From Archaeoglobaceae archaeon (lineage in GTDB: Archaea > Halobacteriota > Archaeoglobi > Archaeoglobales > JdFR-42), in assembly GCA_015523685.1 (NCBI GenBank), contig WAJW01000166.1, positions 1 to 31,021 of the forward strand: a stretch of DNA of 31,021 bases. Direction: 5' to 3'. Made by a program: the position numbers and the translations under genes. The notes beneath the pieces are model-generated. The model was not told the DNA's origin. It saw only the letters and a program-made list of their open reading frames with translations, and did no database searches. This document shows, piece by piece, positions 7,551-15,131 of the stretch. Each line of letters opens with the position of its first letter. Positions within the stretch are counted from its first letter, which is position 1.

Positions 7551-7880
7551 ATGAATGTTGATGACAAAAAAAGCATACTCTGGGATGCTTTCGATGAAAT
7601 GATTGAAAAATGGACCATAGATGAGGAGGACCTTTTTTACAAAAAGGAAATTACACAGGAGAAGATCATTGACAGGCTTCCCGAGAGCAGAGTTAAGGAA
7701 TTACAGCAGATAAAGGAGAGATACCAGCTGGATGATATTGATTTTCTGTTCATAGTTGGAGCTGCAATAGGTTTCACCGAGGGGCAGAACAACGTCAGGA
7801 AAATGGTCATTTCAAAAATGAAGGAAATTCAGGAGTTTGTTAAGAGTATTGTTGGAAAAGAACTTTCGGGTGAAGAATGA
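7551..7880 (+). CDS. Conserved-looking small acidic helical protein, function unknown
   Basis: 109 residues starting MNVDDKKSILWDAFDEMIEK. I do not recognise the family. The protein is strongly charged and predicted mostly helical, with one hydrophobic patch (DDIDFLFIVGAAIGFTEGQ) in an otherwise polar chain; it has no signal peptide or Cys/His metal site. ATG 7551 is preceded only by a weak GGTGG. Its stop overlaps the truA start as ATGA (7877-7880) and purC ends 25 bp before it, so it is probably cotranscribed and translationally coupled with truA. This coupling and its amino-acid composition are the reasons for treating it as a real gene. Confidence 0.75.
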   Translation: MNVDDKKSILWDAFDEMIEKWTIDEEDLFYKKEITQEKIIDRLPESRVKELQQIKERYQLDDIDFLFIVGAAIGFTEGQNNVRKMVISKMKEIQEFVKSIVGKELSGEE

Positions 7881-8725
7881 GAGTCGCCCTGAAGCTCGGA
7901 TACATAGGCTCTGAGTACAGAGGGTCTCAGTATCAGAAAAACGTTCGAACAGTTGAGGGAGATCTTTTCAGGGCATTCCGTAAAATGGGTCTCTTCGATA
8001 ATCCCAGAGAAGCCAGATTTGCAAGTGCAGGAAGGACAGATGCTGGAGTACACGCAATCGGTCAGGTTGTGGCTTTCGATGTCGAAGATACAAAGCAGAC
8101 CCTCCCGAGGATAATCAACTCTCATCTTCCCGATACAATATTTGTATGGGCGAGGGCCATAGTCGATGATTCGTTTGATCCAAGAAGAGATGCACTGAGC
8201 AGGGAATACAGATACGTGCTCTATGCTGAAGGGTTGAATATTTCAAGGGTTCGGGAAGCTGCTAAACTCCTCGTCGGCACTCATGATTTCAGTAATTTTA
8301 CAAGGAAACCGGAAAAAGATGGAAAATCCAATTTGAGGACAGTTGAGAGGGTTGAGATCAGAGTTGAGGGTCCTGTTGTTACCATTGATATCTCTGCCAA
8401 CAGCTTCACATGGAACATGGTGAGGAACATAATATCGGGTCTTGAAAAGGTTGGATACATGGAGAGGGAGATAGAATGGTTTGAGGACATGCTTAATCCA
8501 GAAAAATATGAGGAGCATCTCGAGCCCTCTCCACCCTACGGTCTCATTCTCAAGGATGTGAAGTACAGAGATGTGAATTTCGAGGTGGACGAATATTCCA
8601 GAAAGCGAATCATGATGATGCTGAAAAACCACTTCAGATACCACACGGTAATTTCAAAGATATTTGAATGCATGATGGATGAAATTGAAAGAAGTGATGG
8701 CTCAGAGCCAGAAAACCTTCAGTAA
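7877..8725 (+). CDS. truA: tRNA pseudouridine(38-40) synthase TruA
   Basis: 282 residues. It converts uridines 38-40 of the tRNA anticodon arm to pseudouridine. The catalytic aspartate is D55 in FASAGRTDAGVHAIGQVVAF, the hallmark of TruA. Further family segments are RDALSREYRYVLYAEG, LLVGTHDFSNFTRK and NSFTWNMVRNIISGLEKVG. The length fits archaeal TruA. The ATG overlaps the previous gene's stop (ATGA). The 3' end overlaps the convergent NAD kinase gene by 7 bp, leaving no room for a conventional terminator between the two. Confidence 0.95.
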   Translation: MRVALKLGYIGSEYRGSQYQKNVRTVEGDLFRAFRKMGLFDNPREARFASAGRTDAGVHAIGQVVAFDVEDTKQTLPRIINSHLPDTIFVWARAIVDDSFDPRRDALSREYRYVLYAEGLNISRVREAAKLLVGTHDFSNFTRKPEKDGKSNLRTVERVEIRVEGPVVTIDISANSFTWNMVRNIISGLEKVGYMEREIEWFEDMLNPEKYEEHLEPSPPYGLILKDVKYRDVNFEVDEYSRKRIMMMLKNHFRYHTVISKIFECMMDEIERSDGSEPENLQ

Positions 8726-9540
8726 ATCTTTCTGATTTTATCCTTCATCTTCTCATAGAAACTCTTTCCGAGAGATACAAAATAAGCCGAAGATTCAGAT
8801 TTTCTAATTACAACCTTCTGATCTGGCCTTATTTTTCTGGAAACCTGACCGTCGATCGATATAATCGCCTCTCTCCCTCTCTTTTCCATTTCAAATTCAA
8901 TGAGAGAGGAATCAGGCACAACCCATGGTCTTGCGCTCAGCTTGAAGGGAGCAAGAGGTACGATGATTATGGCGTTGAGGCTCGGATCAACAATCGGACC
9001 GCCCGAACTCATAGCATAGGCAGTTGATCCTGTGGGGGTGGCAAAGATGACGCCATCAGCCCTGAAGGTATCAAGGAGCTCTCCATTGACCATCACGGTA
9101 TACCCGAGCATCTTGGCGGGATGTGCGGTTACGATCACCACCTCGTTCATTGAAGGCGGAAATGTGATACCATCCGCACTTGCCTCAATTCTGCTGTGCT
9201 CCTCCACAATAAAATCTCCTTCAAGAAGCTGTTCAATTGCAGATCTCCATCTCCTTGAATCCACTTCCGCAAGAAATCCGATTTCCCCGGTATTGATCCC
9301 GAGCAGGGGAATCTGAACATCGAGAAGATGAAGGGTTCTCAGTATGGTCCCATCTCCACCCACAACCACCAGGACATCACATTCCGAGAGCCTGAACCTG
9401 TCATTCAGGCCAACAACCTTCCCGAGCTCCCTTGATGTTGTTACATCAACCCTGTCTTTCAGAAACTCATAGATCCGGGAACTTATTTTAAGGGAATACG
9501 CATCCCTTCTCGAAATTATACCCACCTTTTCAACTTTCAT
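8719..9540 (-). CDS. nadK: NAD kinase
   Basis: 273 residues; phosphorylates NAD to NADP with ATP or polyphosphate. The GGDGT motif (residues 61-65, in VLVVVGGDGTILRTL), NTGEIGFLAEVDSRRW and TPTGSTAYAMSSGGPIVDPS (diacylglycerol kinase-like fold with the NAD site) identify it. Last gene of the LeuD-LeuB-IMPase-NadK string; its ATG overlaps the preceding gene by 11 bp, with GAGGGTC upstream. The pairing of an inositol-monophosphatase-type enzyme with NAD kinase is also known to me in Archaeoglobus. In some archaea and bacteria the two activities are fused or act as NADP(H) phosphatase and NAD kinase, so the pair may balance NAD and NADP; that part is inference. Confidence 0.95.
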   Translation of the reverse strand: MKVEKVGIISRRDAYSLKISSRIYEFLKDRVDVTTSRELGKVVGLNDRFRLSECDVLVVVGGDGTILRTLHLLDVQIPLLGINTGEIGFLAEVDSRRWRSAIEQLLEGDFIVEEHSRIEASADGITFPPSMNEVVIVTAHPAKMLGYTVMVNGELLDTFRADGVIFATPTGSTAYAMSSGGPIVDPSLNAIIIVPLAPFKLSARPWVVPDSSLIEFEMEKRGREAIISIDGQVSRKIRPDQKVVIRKSESSAYFVSLGKSFYEKMKDKIRKIY

Positions 9541-10309
9541 TACAGACCCTCATGATTCTGGAATGAAGGAACGTGTTGGATGCAATCACATTTATCTTTT
9601 CATCCACAGATATCTTTCCTGTTATTCTTTTCCCATTTTCATCCGTGGCGGTTCCGCCAGCCGACTCGATTATGGCAACACCCGCCGAAACATCGAACGT
9701 CCTTAGCTTGTTTCTGCAATCGTAAAATACATCCATTTTACCCTCAGCGACAAGGCATAACTCGAGGCTGGCGCAGCCGAACAATCTGGTCCTCTTTACA
9801 TTCTCCAGCAGTGATTGATTCCCTCCATAGTAAATTATGTCCGCATCTTCAAGCTTTTTTTTGGGTGAAACCTTTATTATCTCTCCATTTTTGAATGCCG
9901 AGCCATGAAAAGTGTAATATTCATTCTCGAGAGATAGATCAAAGACATATCCAAAAAAGACATCCTCAAATTTATCTGAATTTGAATAAGCCATGGAGAT
10001 GGAATAGAAAGGGATACCCCTCACTGCATTGAATGTTCCATCCACCGGATCGAGAGCGAGGACCATTTCATGTTCTCTTCCAATAACAACCTCTCCCGCC
10101 TCTTCACTCACCACCTTTACGGGCATATCCTTCTCATACAGTATGTCGAGAACCACTTCCTCTGCAACTCTATCCACAGCGCTCGTGGGAGTTCCATCTG
10201 CTCCCATTCCAACAACCTTTCCGCCATCACCTTTCTCGGTTATGTAATCGACCTCATATTTCACGGCATGGGAAATTTCTCTCGATAGTTTCAACAGCTC
10301 GTCAATCAT
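9530..10309 (-). CDS. Inositol-1-monophosphatase / archaeal fructose-1,6-bisphosphatase (IMPase superfamily)
   Basis: About 259 residues. Metal- and substrate-binding motifs of the Li-sensitive phosphatase superfamily are present: VVSEEAGEV (motif with the catalytic Glu), LALDPVDGTFNAVRG (the DPxDGT motif) and FDVSAGVAIIESAGG (the late Asp motif). Archaeal homologues of this type hydrolyse both inositol 1-phosphate and fructose 1,6-bisphosphate, and some act on NADP. An ATG at 10336 is in frame but would overlap leuB by 8 bp; the ATG at 10309 (MIDELLKLSREIS) has GGTGGAG eight bases upstream and matches the usual start, so I chose it. Sits between leuB and NAD kinase in one operon. Confidence 0.88.
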   Translation of the reverse strand: MIDELLKLSREISHAVKYEVDYITEKGDGGKVVGMGADGTPTSAVDRVAEEVVLDILYEKDMPVKVVSEEAGEVVIGREHEMVLALDPVDGTFNAVRGIPFYSISMAYSNSDKFEDVFFGYVFDLSLENEYYTFHGSAFKNGEIIKVSPKKKLEDADIIYYGGNQSLLENVKRTRLFGCASLELCLVAEGKMDVFYDCRNKLRTFDVSAGVAIIESAGGTATDENGKRITGKISVDEKINVIASNTFLHSRIMRVCNES

Positions 10310-10328
10310 CAGCACATCTCCACCATTC

Positions 10329-11333
10329 TCAGGCATTTTCCCCTGATTTCAGATCTCCAATAACCCTGACAATTTCTTCTGCCATCTCCATTGTTTTGAG
10401 AGAACCTCCCAGATCCGGGGTAACCTTACCCCTTTCAATGACATTCCCGAGGGCTGTCTCGATCTTTCTGCTCTCCTCTTCAAATCCAAGGTGATTCAGC
10501 ATTAGTGAGAGGCTGAGGATCATGGCGGTGGGATTGGCTATGCCTTTCCCTGCTATGTCCGGTGCACTTCCATGTACAGGTTCAAATATGCCCCTTTCAT
10601 CTCCGATGTTGGCTGATGGAGCTAGACCCAGACCACCGGTCACTCCCGCAGCTATATCAGAGAGGATATCACCGAAAAGGTTGGTTGTCACGATCACATC
10701 AAATCTTCCGGGATCGACTGCAATGAACATTGCTGCCGCGTCAACATAGTACTCATCGTATGCAATATCCGCGTATCTCTTCGAGACCTTTCTGCATGAA
10801 TCTCTGAAGGTTCCACACGTCAGCTTCATCACGTTTGCCTTGTGAACTGAACTCACCCTCTTCCTTCCATTTTTCCTTGCGTAACTGAAGGCAAACTCGG
10901 CAATTCTCTCACTTGCTTTCTCCGTAATCACCCTCATGGCAACGGTAACACCGTCATCCGCAGTAAACTCGATTCCCCTGTATAGGCATTCGGAATTTTC
11001 CCTGACTATCACCATATCCGCTCCGGGATGGAGGCAGTTCACACCTTTGAAGGCCTTTGCTGGTCTGAGATTCACGTATGTGTTGAGCTCCTGTCTCAGT
11101 CTTATTATAACCTCTGCAGCCGTCTCACCAGCCGCTCCAAACAGCACTGCATCGCTTTTTCTGGCCCCGCGAAGAGTTTCCTCTGGAAGAGCGACACCGG
11201 TTTTCTCCCTGACGTGATCTCCCGCTTCATACACCTCCCAGCTCAGCCCGAGATCGAGTTTTTCAAGAATTAGAAGAGCTGCATCCATAACCTCTTTTCC
11301 AATTCCATCACCGGGAATAACAGCTATCTTCAT
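10329..11333 (-). CDS. leuB: 3-isopropylmalate dehydrogenase-type decarboxylating dehydrogenase
   Basis: 334 residues of the isocitrate/isopropylmalate dehydrogenase family: MKIAVIPGDGIGKEVM at the start, VIVRENSECLYRG (substrate Arg/Glu loop), VHKANVMKLTCGTF (catalytic Lys), TNLFGDILSDIAAG (metal Asp residues) and EPVHGSAPDIAGKGIANP (NAD-binding loop). In leucine synthesis it oxidises 3-isopropylmalate to 2-oxoisocaproate with NAD. Homoisocitrate dehydrogenase (AksF) is a close relative, so substrate preference is not proved. It overlaps the upstream small isomerase subunit by an ATGA junction, which fits a matched leuD-leuB pair. Confidence 0.88.
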   Translation of the reverse strand: MKIAVIPGDGIGKEVMDAALLILEKLDLGLSWEVYEAGDHVREKTGVALPEETLRGARKSDAVLFGAAGETAAEVIIRLRQELNTYVNLRPAKAFKGVNCLHPGADMVIVRENSECLYRGIEFTADDGVTVAMRVITEKASERIAEFAFSYARKNGRKRVSSVHKANVMKLTCGTFRDSCRKVSKRYADIAYDEYYVDAAAMFIAVDPGRFDVIVTTNLFGDILSDIAAGVTGGLGLAPSANIGDERGIFEPVHGSAPDIAGKGIANPTAMILSLSLMLNHLGFEEESRKIETALGNVIERGKVTPDLGGSLKTMEMAEEIVRVIGDLKSGENA

Positions 11334-11812
11334 TTTCTCACCATCTCTCTGGCAAAATTTATCAGGCCACCTGCATCAATGATCTGCCTCAGAAACTCAG
11401 GCATTTTTCTGAACTCAAATTCAGTGTTCTTCGTTTTATCCACTATGATCCCTTCTTCAGGGAGAACGATAACCTCGTCACCATCGTCAATATAATCTGT
11501 GTCGGGTAGCTCGATTAGTCCCAGCCCTATATTTATTGAGTTCCTGAAAAATATCCTTGCAAATGATTTTGCGATAATCCATTCCACTCCCGCACCCTTG
11601 AGAGCAAGGGGGGCATGTTCCCTGCTTGAACCACTGCCAAAGTTTCTTCCAGCCACGATGATGTCACCCGGTTTAACCTGAGATGAGAATTCCTTCCTGA
11701 CATTCTCAAAAGCATGCTTTGCCAGCTCTTCAGGATCGTTAAACACCAGGTACTTTCCCGGAATTATCATGTCCGTGTCAACATCATCTCCAAATTTCCA
11801 TACTCTACCCAT
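11330..11812 (-). CDS. leuD: 3-isopropylmalate dehydratase small subunit
   Basis: 160 residues of the swivelling small subunit of the aconitase superfamily: WKFGDDVDTDMIIPGKYL, then DIIVAGRNFGSGSSREHAP with the conserved GSGSSREHAP substrate loop, and ARIFFRNSINIGLGLIE. With the large subunit LeuC (not in the window) it isomerises 2- to 3-isopropylmalate; the residues between the YL of motif 1 and the end do not exclude a homoaconitase role. First gene of the operon leuD-leuB-IMPase-nadK. Ribosome site is weak; a TATA-like run at 11841-11850 would give a leader of about ten bases or less. Confidence 0.9.
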   Translation of the reverse strand: MGRVWKFGDDVDTDMIIPGKYLVFNDPEELAKHAFENVRKEFSSQVKPGDIIVAGRNFGSGSSREHAPLALKGAGVEWIIAKSFARIFFRNSINIGLGLIELPDTDYIDDGDEVIVLPEEGIIVDKTKNTEFEFRKMPEFLRQIIDAGGLINFAREMVRK

Positions 11813-11840
11813 GAGAATATCTCACTGAACGCCACCCTTT

Positions 11841-11850
11841 TAATATTTAT
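11841..11850 (-). promoter_or_regulatory. Probable TATA box for the leuD operon
   Basis: Minus-strand ATAAATATTA preceded by purine-rich GGAGAAGG. Its centre is about 34 nt before the leuD ATG, so transcription would begin roughly 8 bases upstream of the start codon. The rest of the 262 bp gap up to 12074 holds one inverted repeat (ATCCAGAT/ATCTGGAT at 12005-12042) and no gene I can support. Confidence 0.4.
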
Positions 11851-12004
11851 CCTTCTCCTCTTCCATCTCCACCCCATGAACGAAACAGCATCCCGGATTC
11901 ATTCTGACACGAAGACATCCTTTATTGAAACGATCTGATCAACTCCATGCTCTGAATAAACGATTCTGCTGGATTGAAAACGAAAAAACCAGGTTACCGC
12001 CATG

Positions 12005-12042
12005 ATCCAGATGAAAGTTTTTCGGATTACATCTATCTGGAT
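12005..12042. repeat. Inverted repeat upstream of the secreted OB-fold-like gene
   Basis: ATCCAGAT (12005-12012) and ATCTGGAT (12035-12042) form perfect 8-base arms 22 bases apart, ending 33 bases before the ATG at 12075. It could be an operator or the base of an RNA hairpin; an 8-base repeat can also arise by chance. Confidence 0.3.
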
Positions 12043-12074
12043 TCTGATTCCATATTACTTTGAGGTGGTGCGAT

Positions 12075-12437
12075 ATGAAAAACAGTATAAAGGCTCTTGT
12101 AGCTATGTTGCTGGTACTGGTGGCCATTAATGTGGCGTCAGCCCATTACAGTCAGGATCAGGAGTTGAGTGCAGAGATCAGCGGGAAAGTTCAGGGCATA
12201 TACCACATGGGATTTCTTCTCGATAACGGGAAATTTGTGATGGCGCCGTGGTGGTTCATTTCTGGTGCAGGAATAACAGAAGGAGATGAGGTCAGAGTTA
12301 AGGGAATAGTCGAAGATAACACCGTCTTTCCAGACTTCATTGAGGTAAATGGAAAAACCTTCGGTAATCCGGATTCGGAATATCCACCCTGGATGCATGA
12401 AACATACACGGGATACGGGTACTGTCCCATGATGTGA
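12075..12437 (+). CDS. Small secreted protein with an OB-fold-like domain
   Basis: 120 residues. Residues 1-23 are a clear Sec signal peptide: Lys-rich start, hydrophobic LVAMLLVLVAINV and a cleavage site ASA-HYS. The mature part reads like a small beta barrel: ISGKVQGIYHMGFLLDNGKF, a WWFISGAGI turn, then GDEVRVKGIVEDNTVFPDFI. Alternating G-x-V-x-G strands are typical of OB-fold 'bOF' proteins that bind metal or oligosaccharide, but I do not recognise a named family. The tail is aromatic and Met-rich (WMHETYTGYGYCPMM), with one Cys. ATG 12075 has GAGGTG seven bases upstream. Single gene, convergent with the DUF362 gene. Confidence 0.7.
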   Translation: MKNSIKALVAMLLVLVAINVASAHYSQDQELSAEISGKVQGIYHMGFLLDNGKFVMAPWWFISGAGITEGDEVRVKGIVEDNTVFPDFIEVNGKTFGNPDSEYPPWMHETYTGYGYCPMM

Positions 12438-12456
12438 CAGCCACTGGGCTCCATCA

Positions 12457-12488
12457 TTTATTTATATTTTTATATTTAATATTATTCT
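12457..12488. terminator. T/A-rich run between convergent genes, possible bidirectional terminator
   Basis: The 49 bp between the convergent stops at 12437 and 12487 contains long T-runs on the plus strand (TTTATTTATATTTTTATATT) and the reverse on the other. Archaeal termination commonly uses oligo-T without a hairpin, so this is a plausible stop for the secreted-protein gene. No hairpin is seen. Confidence 0.4.
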
Positions 12489-13485
12489 ATCCTTCTCTGA
12501 GTGTCCTTTCTATCCTGTCACACATATCTTCAGCTTGAGTGTTCAACGGAACGGGCTCGATATCTCCGGGGTCTGACACTCCAAGCCCGAGTTCAACTGC
12601 CCTTGCTATCTGTTCCTGCTCAAATATGCCTCCTCTGGAAACTTCCCTCGTAGTGCCATATATTCTTAAAATCGCGACTCCGACCGCATCAACGGCTATC
12701 CTGTCATTTCCTGCAATTATCAGATTTGGTTCAATCACAGCTCCGGATTCCGGTCCACCTGAAGAAAAACCCTTCATGGCATCCATAACTACCAGAAACG
12801 GCTGATATGATGTATTGATCTCTGCGATCATCTTCCTCATGTGAGGGGAGGAATGGAGTTCTGCCATGTAGTTATATCCATCCCTGTCGTATTTTGCGAT
12901 CATCCCTACACTATTTTTGAGGGACATGGTGAAATGCCCGCCAAACCTGTGTGTTTTGAGACAGCATATCTGAATAACTGCATCGACATCCCCAAATATT
13001 TCCGGGAACAGATACCCCTTTTTCCAGTGCATTCCTTCAGGAGTTTCTCTGTACCACCGATTGTATTCATCAAGCACCACCACATCAAACCCCTTTTCTT
13101 TGCTTAACCCATACACCCCCGTATCTTCGAGGACTTTCTGAGTATTTCCCATTCCACTTCTTTCAGCCAGAACGACTTCTGCATCAATTTCTTTAAGGCT
13201 ATCCACAATTATTGAGAGGGTTTCCAGATGTGTTGACGCGGGAAATGGGTCTGCACTGTTGTAATTTGCCTTCAAAGCAACTTTTTTTCTTTCGAGTCTT
13301 TTAAAATTGAAATTTCGCAGGATTTCAGAGAGTCCTTCCCTCCTGTCCTCTGTTCTTATCACATACACTTTCGAGCCCTTTCCTGAGTTACTCATTGTAT
13401 GTTCTCTCCTCCTTTTTCTGGAAATACATCCTGAGATGATTACAGGAAGGGAGGCTGAAACTCCAAGAAACTCTCTCCTCTTCAC
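12487..13485 (-). CDS. DUF362 domain protein, probable Tat-exported lipoprotein
   Basis: 332 residues of the DUF362 family (VALKANYNSADPFPASTH, VVLAERSGMGNTQKVLEDTGV, DAVIQICCLKTHRFGGHFTMSLKNSVGMI, NRIAVDAVGVAILR-like ends). The function of the family is not established; many members sit beside ferredoxins or carry [4Fe-4S] domains. The N-terminus MKRREFLGV has the twin-arginine pattern and VIISGC forms a lipobox with Cys at residue 20, so it is probably exported folded and anchored by a lipid. The start codon is GTG at 13485. Starting at ATG 13395 (MSNSGKGSKVYV) would instead give a cytoplasmic protein; the RR-plus-lipobox pattern argues for the longer form. A ferredoxin gene lies 400 bp upstream on the same strand. 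Confidence 0.8.
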   Translation of the reverse strand: MKRREFLGVSASLPVIISGCISRKRRREHTMSNSGKGSKVYVIRTEDRREGLSEILRNFNFKRLERKKVALKANYNSADPFPASTHLETLSIIVDSLKEIDAEVVLAERSGMGNTQKVLEDTGVYGLSKEKGFDVVVLDEYNRWYRETPEGMHWKKGYLFPEIFGDVDAVIQICCLKTHRFGGHFTMSLKNSVGMIAKYDRDGYNYMAELHSSPHMRKMIAEINTSYQPFLVVMDAMKGFSSGGPESGAVIEPNLIIAGNDRIAVDAVGVAILRIYGTTREVSRGGIFEQEQIARAVELGLGVSDPGDIEPVPLNTQAEDMCDRIERTLREG

Positions 13486-13889
13486 AGGATAACATGAATT
13501 CTGATAAGATAAGCTTTTTGTGTGAGGTTTCCTTTAACTGACAGTATGATATGACTCTGAATGTTCCCGATACTGATCCGAATCTGATTGAATTCTGAAA
13601 TTCCATTCCCTTAAAAAATCTGAAACGCTCCATACAGGTCTGAAAACCAGACAAAATGGATGTACTTCATTTTCAACTTTCGAAAAGCTCCAGACCCCAT
13701 CAGGATGAGATTTCCCGACCATCACCTTAAATCCACAGTGCTGGCTCATACCACGGGGAAAAACCGGAAGTATCAAATTAACCGAACAAAGTTTGCTCAA
13801 ATCAGATCAGGCATGAACCTGATGACCTTTATTCCCGAATTTAACCGGAAATAAACTCGGAGCTACGTGTAATGAGAGGAAATGGGATG
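13486..13889. other. 404 bp without a supportable gene
   Basis: Between the DUF362 gene start and the ferredoxin stop. Open frames exist on both strands but none has a ribosome site, a convincing codon pattern or a family I know. Two small hairpins can be drawn: GTCTG/CAGAC around 13640-13655 and ATCAGG/CCTGAT at 13806-13823. It could hold a long leader, a regulatory RNA or the remains of a lost gene; nothing decides between these. Confidence 0.4.
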
Positions 13890-14060
13890 TTACTGCATCT
13901 CTATTGCCTCGCTGGGACATACATCGACACATGTACCGCATTCTGTACATGTATCCGGATCGACCACAGCAACATCACTCAGCTCTATTGCACCGACAGG
14001 ACACTCCTCAACACAGGTTCCACATGCAGTGCATATATCCGGATCCACAACCGCTGGCAA
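13890..14060 (-). CDS. 2[4Fe-4S] ferredoxin
   Basis: 56 residues with two complete cluster motifs, CTACGTCVEECPVGAI and CTECGTCVDVCPSEAI (CxxCxxCxxxCP twice), the classic clostridial-type low-potential electron carrier. The start is TTG at 14060: GGAGGTG (minus strand of 14066-14072) lies five bases upstream and the product begins MPAVVDPDICTACGTC, a normal ferredoxin N-terminus. A longer reading from ATG 14096 would place the ribosome site inside the gene. TATA-like TTATTTATAATC lies near 14110-14124. Likely partners are oxidoreductases elsewhere; the neighbouring DUF362 protein is on the same strand downstream. Confidence 0.92.
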   Translation of the reverse strand: MPAVVDPDICTACGTCVEECPVGAIELSDVAVVDPDTCTECGTCVDVCPSEAIEMQ

Positions 14061-14207
14061 TTTAACACCTCCTTTCAATGTTATTTGTCGATTCAAGGTC
14101 TTGACGGTTGGATTATAAATAACTTTTCAATTAGATTTATAATTGATAGGATTTATAATTATAGATATGATGTAAAGTTTAACTACGATGAACTCGAATT
14201 CAGGAAC

Positions 14208-14432
14208 ATGGAGAGTATCGAGGAGATCGACTCCAGAATTATTGATCTGATTGCCCGCCGTCTGGAACTCAGGCTAAAAAATCCGGAAAAAGAGTCTGGC
14301 CACGATCATGTAATGGACATGGCGATTGAGAGAGGCCTGGATGCGGGGAAGATTAGGGAGATCTTCATGCTCCTTGAAGAAATGGCAAGAGAGAAAATCG
14401 ATGAAATGAGCGGTAAGACGGGGGTGCCCTGA
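14208..14432 (+). CDS. Very short chorismate mutase-like helical protein
   Basis: 74 residues, MESIEEIDSRIIDLIARRLE at the start. The pattern 'I-D-x-x-I-I-x-L-I-A-R-R-L-E-L' is the first helix of AroQ-type chorismate mutases, and AGKIREIFMLLEEMAREKID resembles their last helix. The middle, which in AroQ carries the K...D..RE catalytic group, appears shortened here to NPEKESGHDHVMDMAIERGL, so activity is doubtful. ATG 14208 has a weak AGGA just upstream. The open frame runs further 5' but that part overlaps the ferredoxin in antisense and lacks protein character. TATA-like runs fill 14110-14170. Ends 60 bp before the acyl-CoA synthetase genes. Confidence 0.6.
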   Translation: MESIEEIDSRIIDLIARRLELRLKNPEKESGHDHVMDMAIERGLDAGKIREIFMLLEEMAREKIDEMSGKTGVP

Positions 14433-14462
14433 TACCGGAGGATGTCAGAGATAACGGTATGC

Positions 14463-14472
14463 TTATATAATC
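14463..14472 (+). promoter_or_regulatory. TATA box of the ADP-forming acyl-CoA synthetase operon
   Basis: TTATATAATC, centre about 26 nt before the ATG at 14493. There is no ribosome site in front of that ATG, so a leaderless transcript is predicted. Confidence 0.6.
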
Positions 14473-14492
14473 CCACATAAAACCACCACACG

Positions 14493-15131
14493 ATGAGCGG
14501 AAAGCGTGTCCTTAACGAATATGAATCCAAGAGGTTGCTGGAGAGATATGGGATAAAGACGGTCAGGGAAAGGGTGGTGGAGGATCTGGATCAGGCAATG
14601 GAATTCATATCTGAGAATGGCTATCCTGCTGTTCTAAAAGTTCTCTCGGAGAAGATCACCCACAAATCCGATGTTGGAGGTGTTATAACCGGGATAAACA
14701 GCAATGAAGAGTTAAATGAAGCTTTCAGTTCAATGAAGGAGAAGTTTCCCGGTGAAAAATTTCTTATTCAGGAAATGTGCAGTGGTGTGGAAGTTATAAT
14801 AGGAGGAAAGCTCGATCAGGCTTTCGGGCACGTTGTGATGTTCGGCCTTGGAGGTATATTCACGGAGGTGCTGAAGGACTATTCTGTCAGAATCTGTCCG
14901 GTAACACCGGATGATGCTGATGAAATGATACGGGAAATAAAGGGATACAGAATCCTGGAAGGATACAGAAACATCCCCCCTGCCAATGTGGAGGAGATCA
15001 GGGAAATACTGCTGAAGATATGCACGGTGATGGAAAGGGAGAATGTGGTGGAGCTTGACCTCAACCCCGTTATGGTGGAAAAAGAGGCAAAGGTTGTGGA
15101 TGCTCTTATCATACTCGGGGAGAGTTCATGA
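14493..15131 (+). CDS. acdB: ADP-forming acyl-CoA synthetase, beta (ATP-grasp) subunit
   Basis: 212 residues of the ATP-grasp subunit of acetate/acyl-CoA ligase (ADP-forming), which makes ATP from an acyl-CoA, ADP and phosphate in the cytoplasm. Seen are LNEYESKRLLERYGIKT, GYPAVLKVLSEKITHKSDVGG (nucleotide-binding Lys), QEMCSGVEVIIGGKLDQAFG, VMFGLGGIFTEVLKD (with the Glu and Gly loop) and VELDLNPVMV, in normal order. It is followed by the alpha subunit with an ATGA overlap, so the two are made in equal amounts. Typical of peptide- and sugar-fermenting or acetate-producing archaea; the acyl substrate (acetate, branched or aromatic) cannot be read from the sequence. Confidence 0.92.
   Translation: MSGKRVLNEYESKRLLERYGIKTVRERVVEDLDQAMEFISENGYPAVLKVLSEKITHKSDVGGVITGINSNEELNEAFSSMKEKFPGEKFLIQEMCSGVEVIIGGKLDQAFGHVVMFGLGGIFTEVLKDYSVRICPVTPDDADEMIREIKGYRILEGYRNIPPANVEEIREILLKICTVMERENVVELDLNPVMVEKEAKVVDALIILGESS

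Noticed and set aside
12060..12074. TTG start five codons upstream for the secreted protein
   Set aside because: It would place the ribosome site GAGGTG inside the gene and spoil the signal peptide start.
13806..13823. Hairpin ATCAGG/CCTGAT
   Set aside because: Six-base arms and no T-run; too weak to call a terminator or a structured RNA.
13660..13854. Frame reading ...STVLAHTTGKNRKYQ..., faintly like F420-dependent nitroreductases
   Set aside because: Only a few residues agree, there is no ribosome site, and the flanks show no further similarity.
13872..14207. Open frame extending upstream of the chorismate mutase-like gene
   Set aside because: It runs antisense through the ferredoxin gene and its Cys/Thr/Ser-rich translation is the mirror of the ferredoxin codons; the protein-like part begins only at ATG 14208.
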